Shown here piece after piece: positions 34,462-42,174 of a DNA stretch of 64,000 bases. The position numbers were made by a program, and so were the translations under genes. Numbering within the stretch: position 1 is the first letter of the stretch; the number at the start of each line of letters is the position of its first letter. The notes under the pieces were generated by a model that searched no databases, was not told the DNA's origin, and was given only the letters and a program-made list of their open reading frames with translations. Source of the DNA: Streptosporangium pseudovulgare (GTDB lineage: Bacteria; Actinomycetota; Actinomycetes; Streptosporangiales; Streptosporangiaceae); assembly GCF_014648055.1 (NCBI RefSeq), contig NZ_BMQJ01000020.1:1-64000 (forward strand). The letters are read 5' to 3'.

Positions 34462-35196
34462 TCAGGAGGCCCGCCGGAGCGCGGCCAGCCGGTCCGCCGC
34501 GGCCACGCCGGCCCACGCCATCGCGACCAGCACGCCGACGCACAGGGTGAGGGAACCGGCGCGCCCGCCCGACATCGCCCAGCCGTTGCCGAGGAGGAGG
34601 GCGGCGCCGCTGACCCGCGAGGCCACGGCGAAACCGGTACGGCCGGCGCGGGAGAAATGGCGGCCCAGCACGAAGCAGGCGGCGATGAGCGCGGTGAACG
34701 CGACGGATCCGGCGGCCATGTGCGCCATGGCGTGCCAGCTCATGGCCGTCGGCCGGCCCAGCGGGGTGCCGGCAGGGAAGCCGTCGCCCGGGTCCATGAC
34801 GAACACCCCGGCGACGGCCAGCATGACGCCGTTGACCAGGAGCAGCCGGGGCGCCCAGGTCCCGCCGGGCGTGCCGCGTATGACACGGCGGAGCCCGGTC
34901 GCCCCGGCGATCGTCAGCGCGCCGGAGACCAGGAAGTTCGCGATCTGGATCCAGCCGAGGTCACCGGTGCTGAGCATGCTCAGCGGGTGGCGGAGCAGGT
35001 CGAAGCCCTCGCGGGTGAAGACCTGGGCCAGCGACACGAACCCGAAGACGGGCGTGGCCGCCACCAGGCAGGCGAGCAGGAGACGCGTGGCCGGGGCGGC
35101 GGCGCCGGGCCGGGCGGCGGCCTCGGACCGCCCGGAGGTGCCGGCGCGGGTGGTGCGGCGGGCGGAGACGGCGGGGGCGGGCTGGACGGTGGTCAT
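34462..35196 (-). CDS. DUF998 family integral membrane protein
   Basis: A 244-residue membrane protein with six or so helices beginning near residue 38. The conserved DUF998 features are FTREGFDLLRHPLSMLSTGDLGW in the first loop, GVFVMDPGDGFPAGTP in the middle and WHAMAHMAAG in the fourth helix. The function of this family is unknown. I chose the ATG at 35196, with GAGAGG upstream; a longer open frame has an Arg-rich unlikely extension. The first 37 residues are a flexible Ala/Thr-rich cytoplasmic tail. Confidence 0.85.
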   Translation of the reverse strand: MTTVQPAPAVSARRTTRAGTSGRSEAAARPGAAAPATRLLLACLVAATPVFGFVSLAQVFTREGFDLLRHPLSMLSTGDLGWIQIANFLVSGALTIAGATGLRRVIRGTPGGTWAPRLLLVNGVMLAVAGVFVMDPGDGFPAGTPLGRPTAMSWHAMAHMAAGSVAFTALIAACFVLGRHFSRAGRTGFAVASRVSGAALLLGNGWAMSGGRAGSLTLCVGVLVAMAWAGVAAADRLAALRRAS

Positions 35197-35346
35197 GGTT
35201 GCTTTTCCTCTCCTGCGGCGGGTTCTCCGCCGGGGTGTTCGAACGGCCGGCTTCCGTCCGGCCTCGCTGACGCGTCGAACGGGGCGGGACGGATTCGACA
35301 CCGCCGCGCCGCCACGCGTCTGGACCGTTCTGACCTGCGGCGTCAT

Positions 35347-35380
35347 GCGTTCCCTGTCACATCGCGTTCCCTGTCACATC
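35347..35380. repeat. Two perfect 17-bp tandem copies
   Basis: GCGTTCCCTGTCACATC occurs twice without spacer at 35347-35363 and 35364-35380, in the 330-base gap upstream of the DGPF gene. Tandem 17-base copies place two identical binding faces a little over one and a half helical turns apart. It ends 28 bases before a putative ECF42 promoter and may be an activator site or a recent duplication. Confidence 0.8.
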
Positions 35381-35407
35381 GCGCGATCTCCCAGGTCGGA
35401 CACCGGA

Positions 35408-35433
35408 TGTCGATATCCGCCCGCCTCGTTCGA
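35408..35433 (+). promoter_or_regulatory. Putative ECF42-type promoter for the DGPF gene
   Basis: TGTCGA at 35408-35413 is followed after 17 bases by CGA at 35431-35433. This matches the -35 TGTCGA and -10 CGA elements that I recall as reported for ECF42 sigma factors of Streptomyces venezuelae. It lies about 90 bases upstream of the DGPF gene, the classical target of this sigma group, whose sigma gene follows next. Confidence 0.55.
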
Positions 35434-35526
35434 CGCGTAGCCGGAGACCGGAGAGAATCGGTCACTCCGGCGGAGTCCGGTACAAAAGCTGGGAATGACA
35501 GCCCGGCGAACGAGGGAGATATGACG

Positions 35527-35859
35527 ATGCGGTTCCTGATGACCACCAAGGGCATCGACGCTGCTCCTCCGACCCCGGAGGTCATGGCCGAGATGGCGGC
35601 GTTCGTCGAGGAGATGACCCGCGCGGGAGTGCTGCTGGCCACCGGGGGCCTGGACCCGGCCGGCATCCACGTCTCGGCGTCCGAGGGGAAGATCACCGTC
35701 ACCGACGGCCCGTTCACCGAGGCCAAGGAGGCGATCGTGAGCTTCGCGCTCATCGAGACGCGCTCCGAGGAGGAGGCCGTCGAGATGTCCCGTCGCTTCT
35801 GGAAGATCATCGGTAACGGTGAGGGTCACATCCAGCAGGTCTTCGGCCCGCAGGGCTGA
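35527..35859 (+). CDS. YCII-related DGPF-domain protein
   Basis: A 110-residue YCII/DGPF protein with the name-giving VTDGPFTEAKE motif and a ferredoxin-like fold. DGPF proteins are the standard genomic partners of ECF42 sigma factors, whose gene follows directly here. Their biochemical role is unknown. The ATG at 35527 fits the GGGAG ribosome-binding site best; an ATG two codons earlier is also possible. A putative ECF42 promoter lies about 90 bases upstream, so the gene is probably a direct target of the sigma factor. Confidence 0.85.
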   Translation: MRFLMTTKGIDAAPPTPEVMAEMAAFVEEMTRAGVLLATGGLDPAGIHVSASEGKITVTDGPFTEAKEAIVSFALIETRSEEEAVEMSRRFWKIIGNGEGHIQQVFGPQG

Positions 35860-35942
35860 TCCCACGCTTGCGCGCCGGGCCGGGCGCCGCCGATGACCGG
35901 GCACGTGGCGTCCGAAACGGAAACGGGAACGGAGATGGACGC

Positions 35943-38105
35943 GTGACGTCCGGGCACGAAGACGGGAACGGGGACGGACGCGTGACGTCCGGGCACGGAG
36001 ACGGGCAGGTGACGTCCGGGAACGGGAGCGGAAGCGAGGCCGGGGGCGGAAACGGAAGCGAGGCCGGGAACGGAGGCCGGGCCGGGGACGCCCGCGGCGC
36101 GGTCGGCGCGGTCTGGAGGATGGAGTCGGCGAGGATCATCGCCGGGCTCGTCCGGATGGTGGGCGACGTGGGGCTGGCCGAGGAGCTCGCCCAGGACGCG
36201 CTCCTCGCCGCCCTCGAACAGTGGCCCCAGGCGGGCGTGCCGGACAACCCGGGCGCCTGGCTCATGGCCGTCTCCAAGCGCCGAGCCGTCGACCACCTGC
36301 GGCGCGGCGAGCGGCACGAACGCGGGAACGAACGGCTCGCCCACGACCTCGCCACCCGGCCGGACACCGGCGAGGCCGGCGTCGACGAGGCCCTGGGCGT
36401 CCTCGACGGCGAGGTGGGCGACGACGTCCTGCGCCTGATGTTCGTCTCCTGCCACCCGGCGCTGTCCACCGAGTCCCGGGTGGCCCTGACGCTGAAGCTG
36501 ATCGGCGGCCTGCGCACCGAGGAGATCGCCCGCGCGTTCCTCGTCTCCGAGGCGACCGTCGCGCAACGCGTCGTCCGCGCCAAGCGCACCCTCGCCGACC
36601 TCCGGGTCCCCTTCGAGGTCCCGGAGGGCCCGGACCGGGCGGCGCGCCTGTCGTCCGTACTGGAGGTCGTCTACCTCGTCTTCAACGAGGGGTACGCGGC
36701 GACCGCGGGCGAGGACTGGACGCGCCGGGACCTCTGCCACGAGGCGCTGCGCCTGGGCCGCCTGCTGGCCGGGCTCGCGCCGTGCGAGGCCGAGGTGCAC
36801 GGCCTGGTCGCGTTGATGGAGCTCCAGGCGTCCCGGCTGGCCGCCCGGAACGACCCGTCGGGCCGGCCCCTCGCGCTGCACGAGCAGAACCGCGGGCGCT
36901 GGGACCGGCTCCTCATCCACCGCGGCTTCGAGGCCCTGCTGCGTGCCAGGGAGTGCGGCGGCCCCCTGGGACCGTACGTGCTCCAGGCCGCCATCGCCGC
37001 CTGCCACGCGCAGGCGGCCACGGCGGAGGAGACCGACTGGAAGCGGATCGCCGACCTGTACGAGGTGCTGACCCGGGTGCTGCCCACACCCGTCGTACGG
37101 CTCAACCGCGCGGTCGCGCTGGCCATGGCGTACGGTCCCGAGGCGGGCCTGGCCGCCGCCGACGCGCTGGCCGGCGAGCCGGCGCTCGGCGGCTACCACC
37201 GCCTGCCCAGCGTGCGCGGCGACCTGCTGGCCAGGCTCGGCCGCCACGAGGAGGCCCGGCGCGAGTTCGAACGCGCCGCCGCGCTCACCCGTAACGTGCC
37301 GGAACGCACGGTCCTCCTGGAACGCGCCGCGGCCTGCGCCGACGCGGCGGCGGCCGTGCGGGCGGCCCCGGGCGGGTCCGTCACCCTGGGCGAGGCGGCG
37401 GACGACTTCCTCGCTCGCGAGGACCTGGACGCCGCGACCGTCCGCTCCTACGGCCAGACCATGGGCCGCCTGCGCCGCGAGATCGGTGACGACGTCCCGC
37501 TGGCGGACGTCAGCGCCGGGCGGGTGGCCCGGGTCTTCGCCGAGGCATGGGGGAGCGCCGCGCCGGCGACGTGGAACCGGCACCGCGGCGCGGTCCGCTC
37601 CTTCTCCGCCTGGGCGGCGGCCCAGGGCCGGCCGACCGGTGGGCCGGACGGTGACCTGGCCGCCGGGCTCGGCCGCCGGTACGAGCCCCGGGGACGGACC
37701 CGCCCGATCGACCGGTCTCGCGTCGAGGCGCTGGGGGAGCGACCGGACATCGCGCTGCGCGAGCGCGTCCTGTGGCTGCTGCTGCACGAGAGCGCGGCGG
37801 GCGTCGGCCCGGTGCTCGCGCTCAACGTCGAGAACCTCGACCTGGCCGGAAGACGCGCCCGGACGGCCGGCGGGTCCGGGTGGATCCGCTGGGGGGACGG
37901 CGCCGCCGAACTGCTCCCCGGGCTCGTCGCGGGCCGCCGCCGCGGCCCGCTGTTCCTGTCCGAGCGCAGACCGGGGCCGGGCCGCCCCCCGGCGCCCGGC
38001 GACCTGTGCCCCGAGACCGGCCGCCGCAGACTCTCCTACGAACGCGCCGAGTACCTGTTCAAGCAGGCCACCGGCCACACCCTCGGCCGGCTCCGCGCCA
38101 GGTAG
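35943..38105 (+). CDS. ECF42-type sigma factor fused to a tyrosine-recombinase-like domain
   Basis: A protein of about 720 residues. After a repetitive Gly/Asn/Asp-rich N-terminus (1-45) come sigma-2 (about 55-130; VWRMESARIIAGLVRMV, EELAQDALLAALEQWP), sigma-4 (about 160-205; LRTEEIARAFLVSEATVAQRV) and the TPR-like ECF42 extension (about 215-455; LEVVYLVFNEGY, GRWDRLLIHRGF). Residues 480-720 match actinobacterial tyrosine recombinases: a core-binding domain (SYGQTMGRLRREIG, PATWNRHRGAVRSF) and part of a catalytic domain. The first catalytic Arg is replaced (AAGVGP, G620), and the protein stops before the HxxR...Tyr box, so it cannot recombine DNA. The GTG at 35943 is one of several repeated candidate starts. 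Confidence 0.8.
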   Translation: MTSGHEDGNGDGRVTSGHGDGQVTSGNGSGSEAGGGNGSEAGNGGRAGDARGAVGAVWRMESARIIAGLVRMVGDVGLAEELAQDALLAALEQWPQAGVPDNPGAWLMAVSKRRAVDHLRRGERHERGNERLAHDLATRPDTGEAGVDEALGVLDGEVGDDVLRLMFVSCHPALSTESRVALTLKLIGGLRTEEIARAFLVSEATVAQRVVRAKRTLADLRVPFEVPEGPDRAARLSSVLEVVYLVFNEGYAATAGEDWTRRDLCHEALRLGRLLAGLAPCEAEVHGLVALMELQASRLAARNDPSGRPLALHEQNRGRWDRLLIHRGFEALLRARECGGPLGPYVLQAAIAACHAQAATAEETDWKRIADLYEVLTRVLPTPVVRLNRAVALAMAYGPEAGLAAADALAGEPALGGYHRLPSVRGDLLARLGRHEEARREFERAAALTRNVPERTVLLERAAACADAAAAVRAAPGGSVTLGEAADDFLAREDLDAATVRSYGQTMGRLRREIGDDVPLADVSAGRVARVFAEAWGSAAPATWNRHRGAVRSFSAWAAAQGRPTGGPDGDLAAGLGRRYEPRGRTRPIDRSRVEALGERPDIALRERVLWLLLHESAAGVGPVLALNVENLDLAGRRARTAGGSGWIRWGDGAAELLPGLVAGRRRGPLFLSERRPGPGRPPAPGDLCPETGRRRLSYERAEYLFKQATGHTLGRLRAR

Positions 38106-38195
38106 CGGCGGCGCCGTACCGTCTCGGGCGCCGCCCGTCCGAACAGGTCACCGCCCGTGCTTCCGGCGGGCTCCGCCACGCCGTACCGGCTGCTC

Positions 38196-38211
38196 ATTCC
38201 CCGCGGGGAAT
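38196..38211. promoter_or_regulatory. Operator-like palindrome upstream of the SnoaL-like gene
   Basis: ATTCCCCGCGGGGAAT is a perfect 16-base palindrome 73 bases before the SnoaL-like gene. The same core with flanking TGCCGG recurs at 39507 in the promoter region of the XRE regulator and the LLM oxidoreductase, so the regulator encoded at 38676-39482 probably binds both. Confidence 0.65.
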
Positions 38212-38284
38212 TGCCGGTCGGCGGCCCCGGCCGCAGGGTGGGACCGGAACACGGGAACACCGACACACCAGCCGAGGAGGAACG

Positions 38285-38704
38285 GTGACCGACATCCGCG
38301 TCCGGGAGCTGACCGAACGCTACGTCGCCCTCTGGAACGAACCGGACGGCGGGCTGCGCCGCAAGACGATCGAGGAGCTGTGGGCCGAGGACGGCGTTCA
38401 CGTCCTGCACCCGTCCGAGGAGATCCGGGAGGCCGCCGCGAAACTGGGCTTCGACCATTCGACGCTCCGGGCCCGCGGGTACGACGAGATCGACGTCCGG
38501 GTGAGCCGCGCCCACGAGGAGTTCGTCGCCCCGGGCGAGTTCGTCTTCCGGCAGGGAGGTGAGCCCGTCCGCCTGGACGACGTCGTCAAGCTGACCTGGG
38601 AGATGGCGCCCGCGGGTGGCGGCGAGGCACTGGGCGGCGGTCTGGAGATCCTCGTCCTCGACGGTGAGGGCCGCATCACCGCCGACTACCAGTTCCCCGG
38701 GTGA
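38285..38704 (+). CDS. NTF2/SnoaL-like family protein
   Basis: A 139-residue cone-shaped alpha+beta-barrel protein of the SnoaL/NTF2-like superfamily. It begins IRVRELTERYVALWNEPDG and ends with a strand of EILVLDGEGRITADYQF. The fold binds small hydrophobic molecules and serves as isomerase, hydrolase or ligand-binding protein; no catalytic residues can be assigned. GAGGAGG lies 4 bases before the GTG start. An operator shared with the neighbouring XRE regulator precedes it, and its 3' end overlaps that convergent gene by 29 bases. Confidence 0.8.
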   Translation: MTDIRVRELTERYVALWNEPDGGLRRKTIEELWAEDGVHVLHPSEEIREAAAKLGFDHSTLRARGYDEIDVRVSRAHEEFVAPGEFVFRQGGEPVRLDDVVKLTWEMAPAGGGEALGGGLEILVLDGEGRITADYQFPG

Positions 38705-39482
38705 CGGCCGGCCGGTGAGCCGTCCCGGGGCCGTCCCCATGGTCCGCCGCCCGGGAGCCACCGGCCAGCACCGCCGCGGTGGCCGCGTCGGCGGGCAGGA
38801 ACGCCTCCAGCTTCAGCTCCGCCACGGTCACGTCGAGCGCGGTCGCGAACGTCGTGATCGTGGTCGTCAGCCGCAGCTCACCGTGCGCCGAGCGCAGCCG
38901 CACCGGTACGGCGAAGCCCACGTGGTCGTGCCCCGGCTCGGCGTGCGGCACGTAGCCGGACAGCTCCTCGCGCAGGTCACCCGGGGGAACGCGGTCGAGG
39001 ATGTGCCGCGCCCACTGCGCCAGGTTCACGATGCGCGGCGCCAGCCCCTGCGGATGCAGGGAGAGGCGCAGCACGTTGACCGGCGGGCGCAGCAGGTGCC
39101 CGGCGACGCCCTCGGTGAGCAGGCCGAACGCGTCGTTGGCCAGCACCAGCTCGTGATCGGCGTCCACGACGACCGCGGGATAGGGGAGGTGGCCGGTCAG
39201 GATGTGCCCCAGCGCGGCGCGCACGTGCGTGAGGGCGGGGTCGTCGAGCGGGGTCCGCGGGTAGACGGGGGCGTATCCGGCCGCGGTCAGGAGCTCGTTG
39301 CGTTCCCTGAGCGGCAGCTCCATCGACTCGCCGAGCCGTACCACCATGGTCCGGCCCGGCCGGGAACGGCCGCTCTCCATGAAGCTGAGGTGGCGCTGTG
39401 TCGTGCCGGCGCGCAGGGCGAGGTCGAGCTGGCTGAGGTGCCGGCGCCGCCGGGCCGCGCGCAGCGTCTGGGGGAAGTCCAC
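38676..39482 (-). CDS. XRE family regulator with MmyB-like ligand-binding domain
   Basis: A 268-residue transcription regulator. The Cro/C1-type helix-turn-helix is at residues 3-60 (TLRAARRRRHLSQLDLALRAG, TQRHLSFMESGRSRPGR). The C-terminal MmyB-like PAS-related domain carries PAVVVDADHELVLANDAFGLL and, further on, LREELSGYVPHAE. Actinobacterial members bind small fatty or aromatic ligands and often control a divergent oxidoreductase gene, as here (LLM oxidoreductase 75 bases away). The GTG start has no Shine-Dalgarno sequence. Palindromes of the same type lie in its own promoter region and upstream of the SnoaL-like gene. Confidence 0.85.
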   Translation of the reverse strand: MDFPQTLRAARRRRHLSQLDLALRAGTTQRHLSFMESGRSRPGRTMVVRLGESMELPLRERNELLTAAGYAPVYPRTPLDDPALTHVRAALGHILTGHLPYPAVVVDADHELVLANDAFGLLTEGVAGHLLRPPVNVLRLSLHPQGLAPRIVNLAQWARHILDRVPPGDLREELSGYVPHAEPGHDHVGFAVPVRLRSAHGELRLTTTITTFATALDVTVAELKLEAFLPADAATAAVLAGGSRAADHGDGPGTAHRPAVTRGTGSRR

Positions 39483-39506
39483 GCATCCAGTGTGCCGAGG
39501 CCGTCC

Positions 39507-39545
39507 ATTCCCTCCGGGGAATTGCCGGCATTCCTCTCGGGGAGC
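39507..39545. promoter_or_regulatory. Two operator copies between the XRE and LLM genes
   Basis: ATTCCCTCCGGGGAAT at 39507-39522 and the weaker ATTCCTCTCGGGGAGC at 39530-39545 lie 23 bases apart between the divergent starts. The first copy and the palindrome at 38196-38211 share 14 of 16 positions and the same downstream TGCCGG, pointing to one regulator, most simply the XRE protein itself. Confidence 0.65.
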
Positions 39546-39557
39546 ACGATCCCCGCT

Positions 39558-40499
39558 GTGAACACGCGACTCGGGGTCCTGCTCCCCACCCAGCACAGCC
39601 AGTGGAAAGACGCCCGGCGGCTCCTCGACTTCGGGCTCCACGCCGAGCGGCTCGGATACGACTCGGTCTGGGCCAACGACACCCTGATCGGCGCGCGCGC
39701 CGAACCGCTGGCCACGCTGTCCGCGCTCGCCGCGGTGACCGAGCGCGTCACGCTCGGCACCGCGGCGCTGCTGCCCGCCCTCCGCAGGCCGGTCCTGGCC
39801 GCGCAGGAGCTCGCCACCGTCGACCATCTTTCGGGGGGCCGGCTGGTCGTCACCGTGGGTGCGGGCTTCCCTGGCCGGTCGGAGATCGAGTACGCCGCGT
39901 CGGAGGTGCCCTGGGAACGCCGCTTCGGCCGGTTGCACGACACGGTCGCCCTGTGGCGGGCGCTGTGGTCGGGCGAGCGGGCGTTCCACGGCGCGGTACT
40001 GCGCTTCGACGACCTGCCCGAACCCACCCCGTCCCACCGGCCCGGCGGCCCGCCGATCTGGCTGGGCGGGGCGAGCCCTTCGGCCCTGGAGCACGCCGGG
40101 CGGCGCTACGACGGCTGGCTGCCCTACCCGCCCGACCCCGACGGTTACCGCGCCGGCCTGGCCACGGTACGGCGCGCCGCCACGGAGGCGGGACGGCCCG
40201 CCGACGCGGTCACCCCGGCGCTGTTCGTCACGGTCCTGGTCACCGGCGACGTGGCGCGGGGCGAACGCGAGCTCGACGCCTACTGCCGGTCCATCTACGG
40301 CGTGCCGTACGAGGTGGCGCGGACGATCCAGGCGATGGTCGCGGGCCCGGCCGATCACGTGGCCGCCACGCTGGGCCGCTACCTGGAGGCGGGCGCGGAG
40401 CACCTGATCTGCCGCCTCGCCGCGTCGGACATGGACGCGCAGCTCGAACAGCTGGAACGGGTCGCCGAGATCGTCCGCCCGGTCCCGGCAGGACGATGA
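39558..40499 (+). CDS. LLM class (F420-dependent type) oxidoreductase
   Basis: A 313-residue luciferase-like monooxygenase-fold TIM barrel. Signature segments are RLGVLLPTQHSQWKDARRLLDFGLHAERLGYDSVWAND, the TERVTLGTAALLPALRRPVLAAQ strand and the LVVTVGAGF loop that binds the F420 or FMN phosphate. The AGRRYDGWLPYPPDP region is typical of F420-dependent actinobacterial members, though FMN cannot be excluded. The substrate is unknown. It is divergent from the XRE/MmyB-like regulator with two operator copies between the starts, so it is probably the main target of that regulator. The GTG at 39558 is chosen because the protein then begins with the conserved first strand. Confidence 0.85.
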   Translation: MNTRLGVLLPTQHSQWKDARRLLDFGLHAERLGYDSVWANDTLIGARAEPLATLSALAAVTERVTLGTAALLPALRRPVLAAQELATVDHLSGGRLVVTVGAGFPGRSEIEYAASEVPWERRFGRLHDTVALWRALWSGERAFHGAVLRFDDLPEPTPSHRPGGPPIWLGGASPSALEHAGRRYDGWLPYPPDPDGYRAGLATVRRAATEAGRPADAVTPALFVTVLVTGDVARGERELDAYCRSIYGVPYEVARTIQAMVAGPADHVAATLGRYLEAGAEHLICRLAASDMDAQLEQLERVAEIVRPVPAGR

Positions 40500-40720
40500 C
40501 CGGTCGCGCCGACCCGGCCGGGGGCGGCCGGACGGGATGGAGCCGGGCCGGAACGGCCGGGCAGGACGCGGAGCCGTGTGACTCCAGGTGAGGAGGCGGC
40601 GGCCCCGGGTATGGCAACGGGGCACCGGACCGGCCGGGCGGCCCGCGCGGGCCGGTGGCCGGGCCCCGCCACGGATGCCGCGGGAGCCGGGACACAGGGA
40701 GCGGGACACAGGGAGGCCGG

Positions 40721-41098
40721 ATGACGGAGACGCTGCGGATGACGCTGACGGCCACGGTGCTGGGCGCGCCTGACGCCCGGGAGCTGGCGGCCTTCTACCG
40801 GAGGCTGCTCGGGTGGGAGGTCCGGCAGGACTCGCCCGACTGGGTCTCACTCGCCGCGCCCGGCGGCGGCGCCGGGCTGTCCTTCCAGACCGAGAAGGAC
40901 CACGTCCGGCCGATATGGCCCGCGGGGCCCGATGACCAGCAGATGATGATGCACCTGGACATCGAGGTGGACGACCTGGACATCGCCGGGGTGCACGCGG
41001 TCGCCGCGGGGGCGGCCCTCGCGACCTACCAGCCGCAGGACGACGTGCGGGTCTACCTCGACCCCGCCGGCCACCCGTTCTGCCTCTGGAAGCGGTAA
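40721..41098 (+). CDS. VOC family protein
   Basis: A 125-residue glyoxalase/bleomycin-resistance-fold protein. It begins with MTLTATVLGAPDARELAAFYRRLLGW and ends VYLDPAGHPFCLWKR, the two diagnostic strands. The central MMMHLDIEVDDLD supplies a potential metal His. Substrate and metal are unknown. GGGAGG lies 4 bases before the ATG at 40721. Two copies of GACACAGGGAG precede the ribosome-binding site. The gene stands alone, facing a tandem-repeat region and the convergent response regulator. Confidence 0.85.
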   Translation: MTETLRMTLTATVLGAPDARELAAFYRRLLGWEVRQDSPDWVSLAAPGGGAGLSFQTEKDHVRPIWPAGPDDQQMMMHLDIEVDDLDIAGVHAVAAGAALATYQPQDDVRVYLDPAGHPFCLWKR

Positions 41099-41177
41099 CG
41101 GGGACCGGCCGCCGCGGATCCGCTCTGGGAACCGGTGGTCGGGAACCGGTCCGGGCTCGGGGACCTTCCGGGGTCGC

Positions 41178-41325
41178 GCCGAGCCGCCGCGACCGTACGG
41201 CGGGGGTGGCCTACGCCGAGCCGCCGCGACCGTACGGCGGGGGTGGCCTACGCCGAGCCGCCGCGACCGTACGGCGGGGGTGGCCTACGCCGGGCCGCCG
41301 TGACCGTATGGCGAGGGTGGCCTAC
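41178..41325. repeat. Four tandem copies of a 37-bp unit
   Basis: Three identical 37-base units start at 41178, 41215 and 41252, and a fourth diverged unit at 41289 runs into the stop codon of the response regulator gene. Each unit contains CCGCCGCGACCGTACGGCGG, which can fold into a hairpin. The array separates two convergent genes and may act as a multiple terminator. Confidence 0.85.
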
Positions 41326-41990
41326 GCCGGGCCGCCGGGGACGGCGAGACCGGTCTCGTAGGCGACGATCACCGCCTGCACGCGGTCGCGCAGGCCCAGC
41401 TTGGTCAGCACGTTGCTGACGTGCGTCTTGACCGTGTGCTCGCTGACCACCATGGTCTCGGCGATCTCGGCGTTGGACAGCCCCCGTGCGATCAGCCGGA
41501 GCGTCTCCCGCTCCCGGGCGGTCAGCACGGCGAGCCGCTCGGCGGACGGCGCGGCGGGGCGCGGGGCCGTCCGGGAGACGAATTCGGTGATCAGCTTCCT
41601 GGTGACGGCCGGGGCGAGCAGCGAGTCCCCGGCCGCGACGACCCGGACCGCGTGCACGAGGTCGTCGCGGCGGACGTCCTTGAGCAGGAACCCGCTCGCA
41701 CCCGCCCGCAGCGCGTCGTAGACGTAGTCGTCCAGGTCGAACGTGGTGAGCATCAGCACCTTGCAGTCGCTTTCCGCGCACACGACGCCGGCCGCCTCGA
41801 TGCCGTCCATCACGGGCATCCGGATGTCGAGGAGGACCACGTCCGGCCGGTGCTCGCGGACGGCCGCGACGGCCGCGGCGCCGTCGCCGACCTCGGCGAC
41901 GACCTCGATGTCCGGCTGGGCGCCGAGGATCATCCCGAACCCCGCGCGCACCAGCTCCTGGTCGTCGGCCACCACGACCCTCACCGCCAT
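41322..41990 (-). CDS. LuxR/NarL family response regulator
   Basis: A 222-residue two-component response regulator. The receiver domain (1-120) has the acidic pair D9-D10 and the phosphoacceptor D55 in VVLLDIRMPVMDG. The LuxR helix-turn-helix lies about 150-212 (LTARERETLRLIARGLSNAEIAETMVVSEHTVKTHV). It lies 166 bases downstream of its histidine kinase on the same strand, the usual cognate pairing. The upstream gene of the operon encodes a small membrane protein, which may be part of the sensing unit or a target. Confidence 0.9.
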   Translation of the reverse strand: MAVRVVVADDQELVRAGFGMILGAQPDIEVVAEVGDGAAAVAAVREHRPDVVLLDIRMPVMDGIEAAGVVCAESDCKVLMLTTFDLDDYVYDALRAGASGFLLKDVRRDDLVHAVRVVAAGDSLLAPAVTRKLITEFVSRTAPRPAAPSAERLAVLTARERETLRLIARGLSNAEIAETMVVSEHTVKTHVSNVLTKLGLRDRVQAVIVAYETGLAVPGGPA

Positions 41991-42040
41991 GCCGTCACTC
42001 CGTTCTCCCTGTTCTTCTCCGTCATGCCGTCGCCGGCCCG

Positions 42041-42174
42041 GTTCACGCCGGTCACGCCGCGGTCCGCCGGGTCCGCGCCGGTCATGCCGTCACCGGCCAC
42101 GCCGCGGTCCGCCAGGTTCACGCCGGTCACGCCGCGGTCCGTCGGGTCCGCGCCGGTCATGCCGTCACCGGCCG
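42041..42174. repeat. 75-bp-period duplication containing the 3' end of the kinase gene
   Basis: The stretch 42041-42099 is repeated at 42116-42174 with a period of 75 bases and one or two substitutions. The second copy includes the last codons and stop of the histidine kinase gene. The first lies in the gap before the response regulator. It is a recent-looking tandem duplication that lengthened the kinase-regulator gap. Confidence 0.8.

Noticed and set aside
41161-41340. The 37-bp array as a CRISPR
   Set aside because: Repeats are directly adjacent without unique spacers and no cas gene is present, so this is an ordinary tandem repeat.
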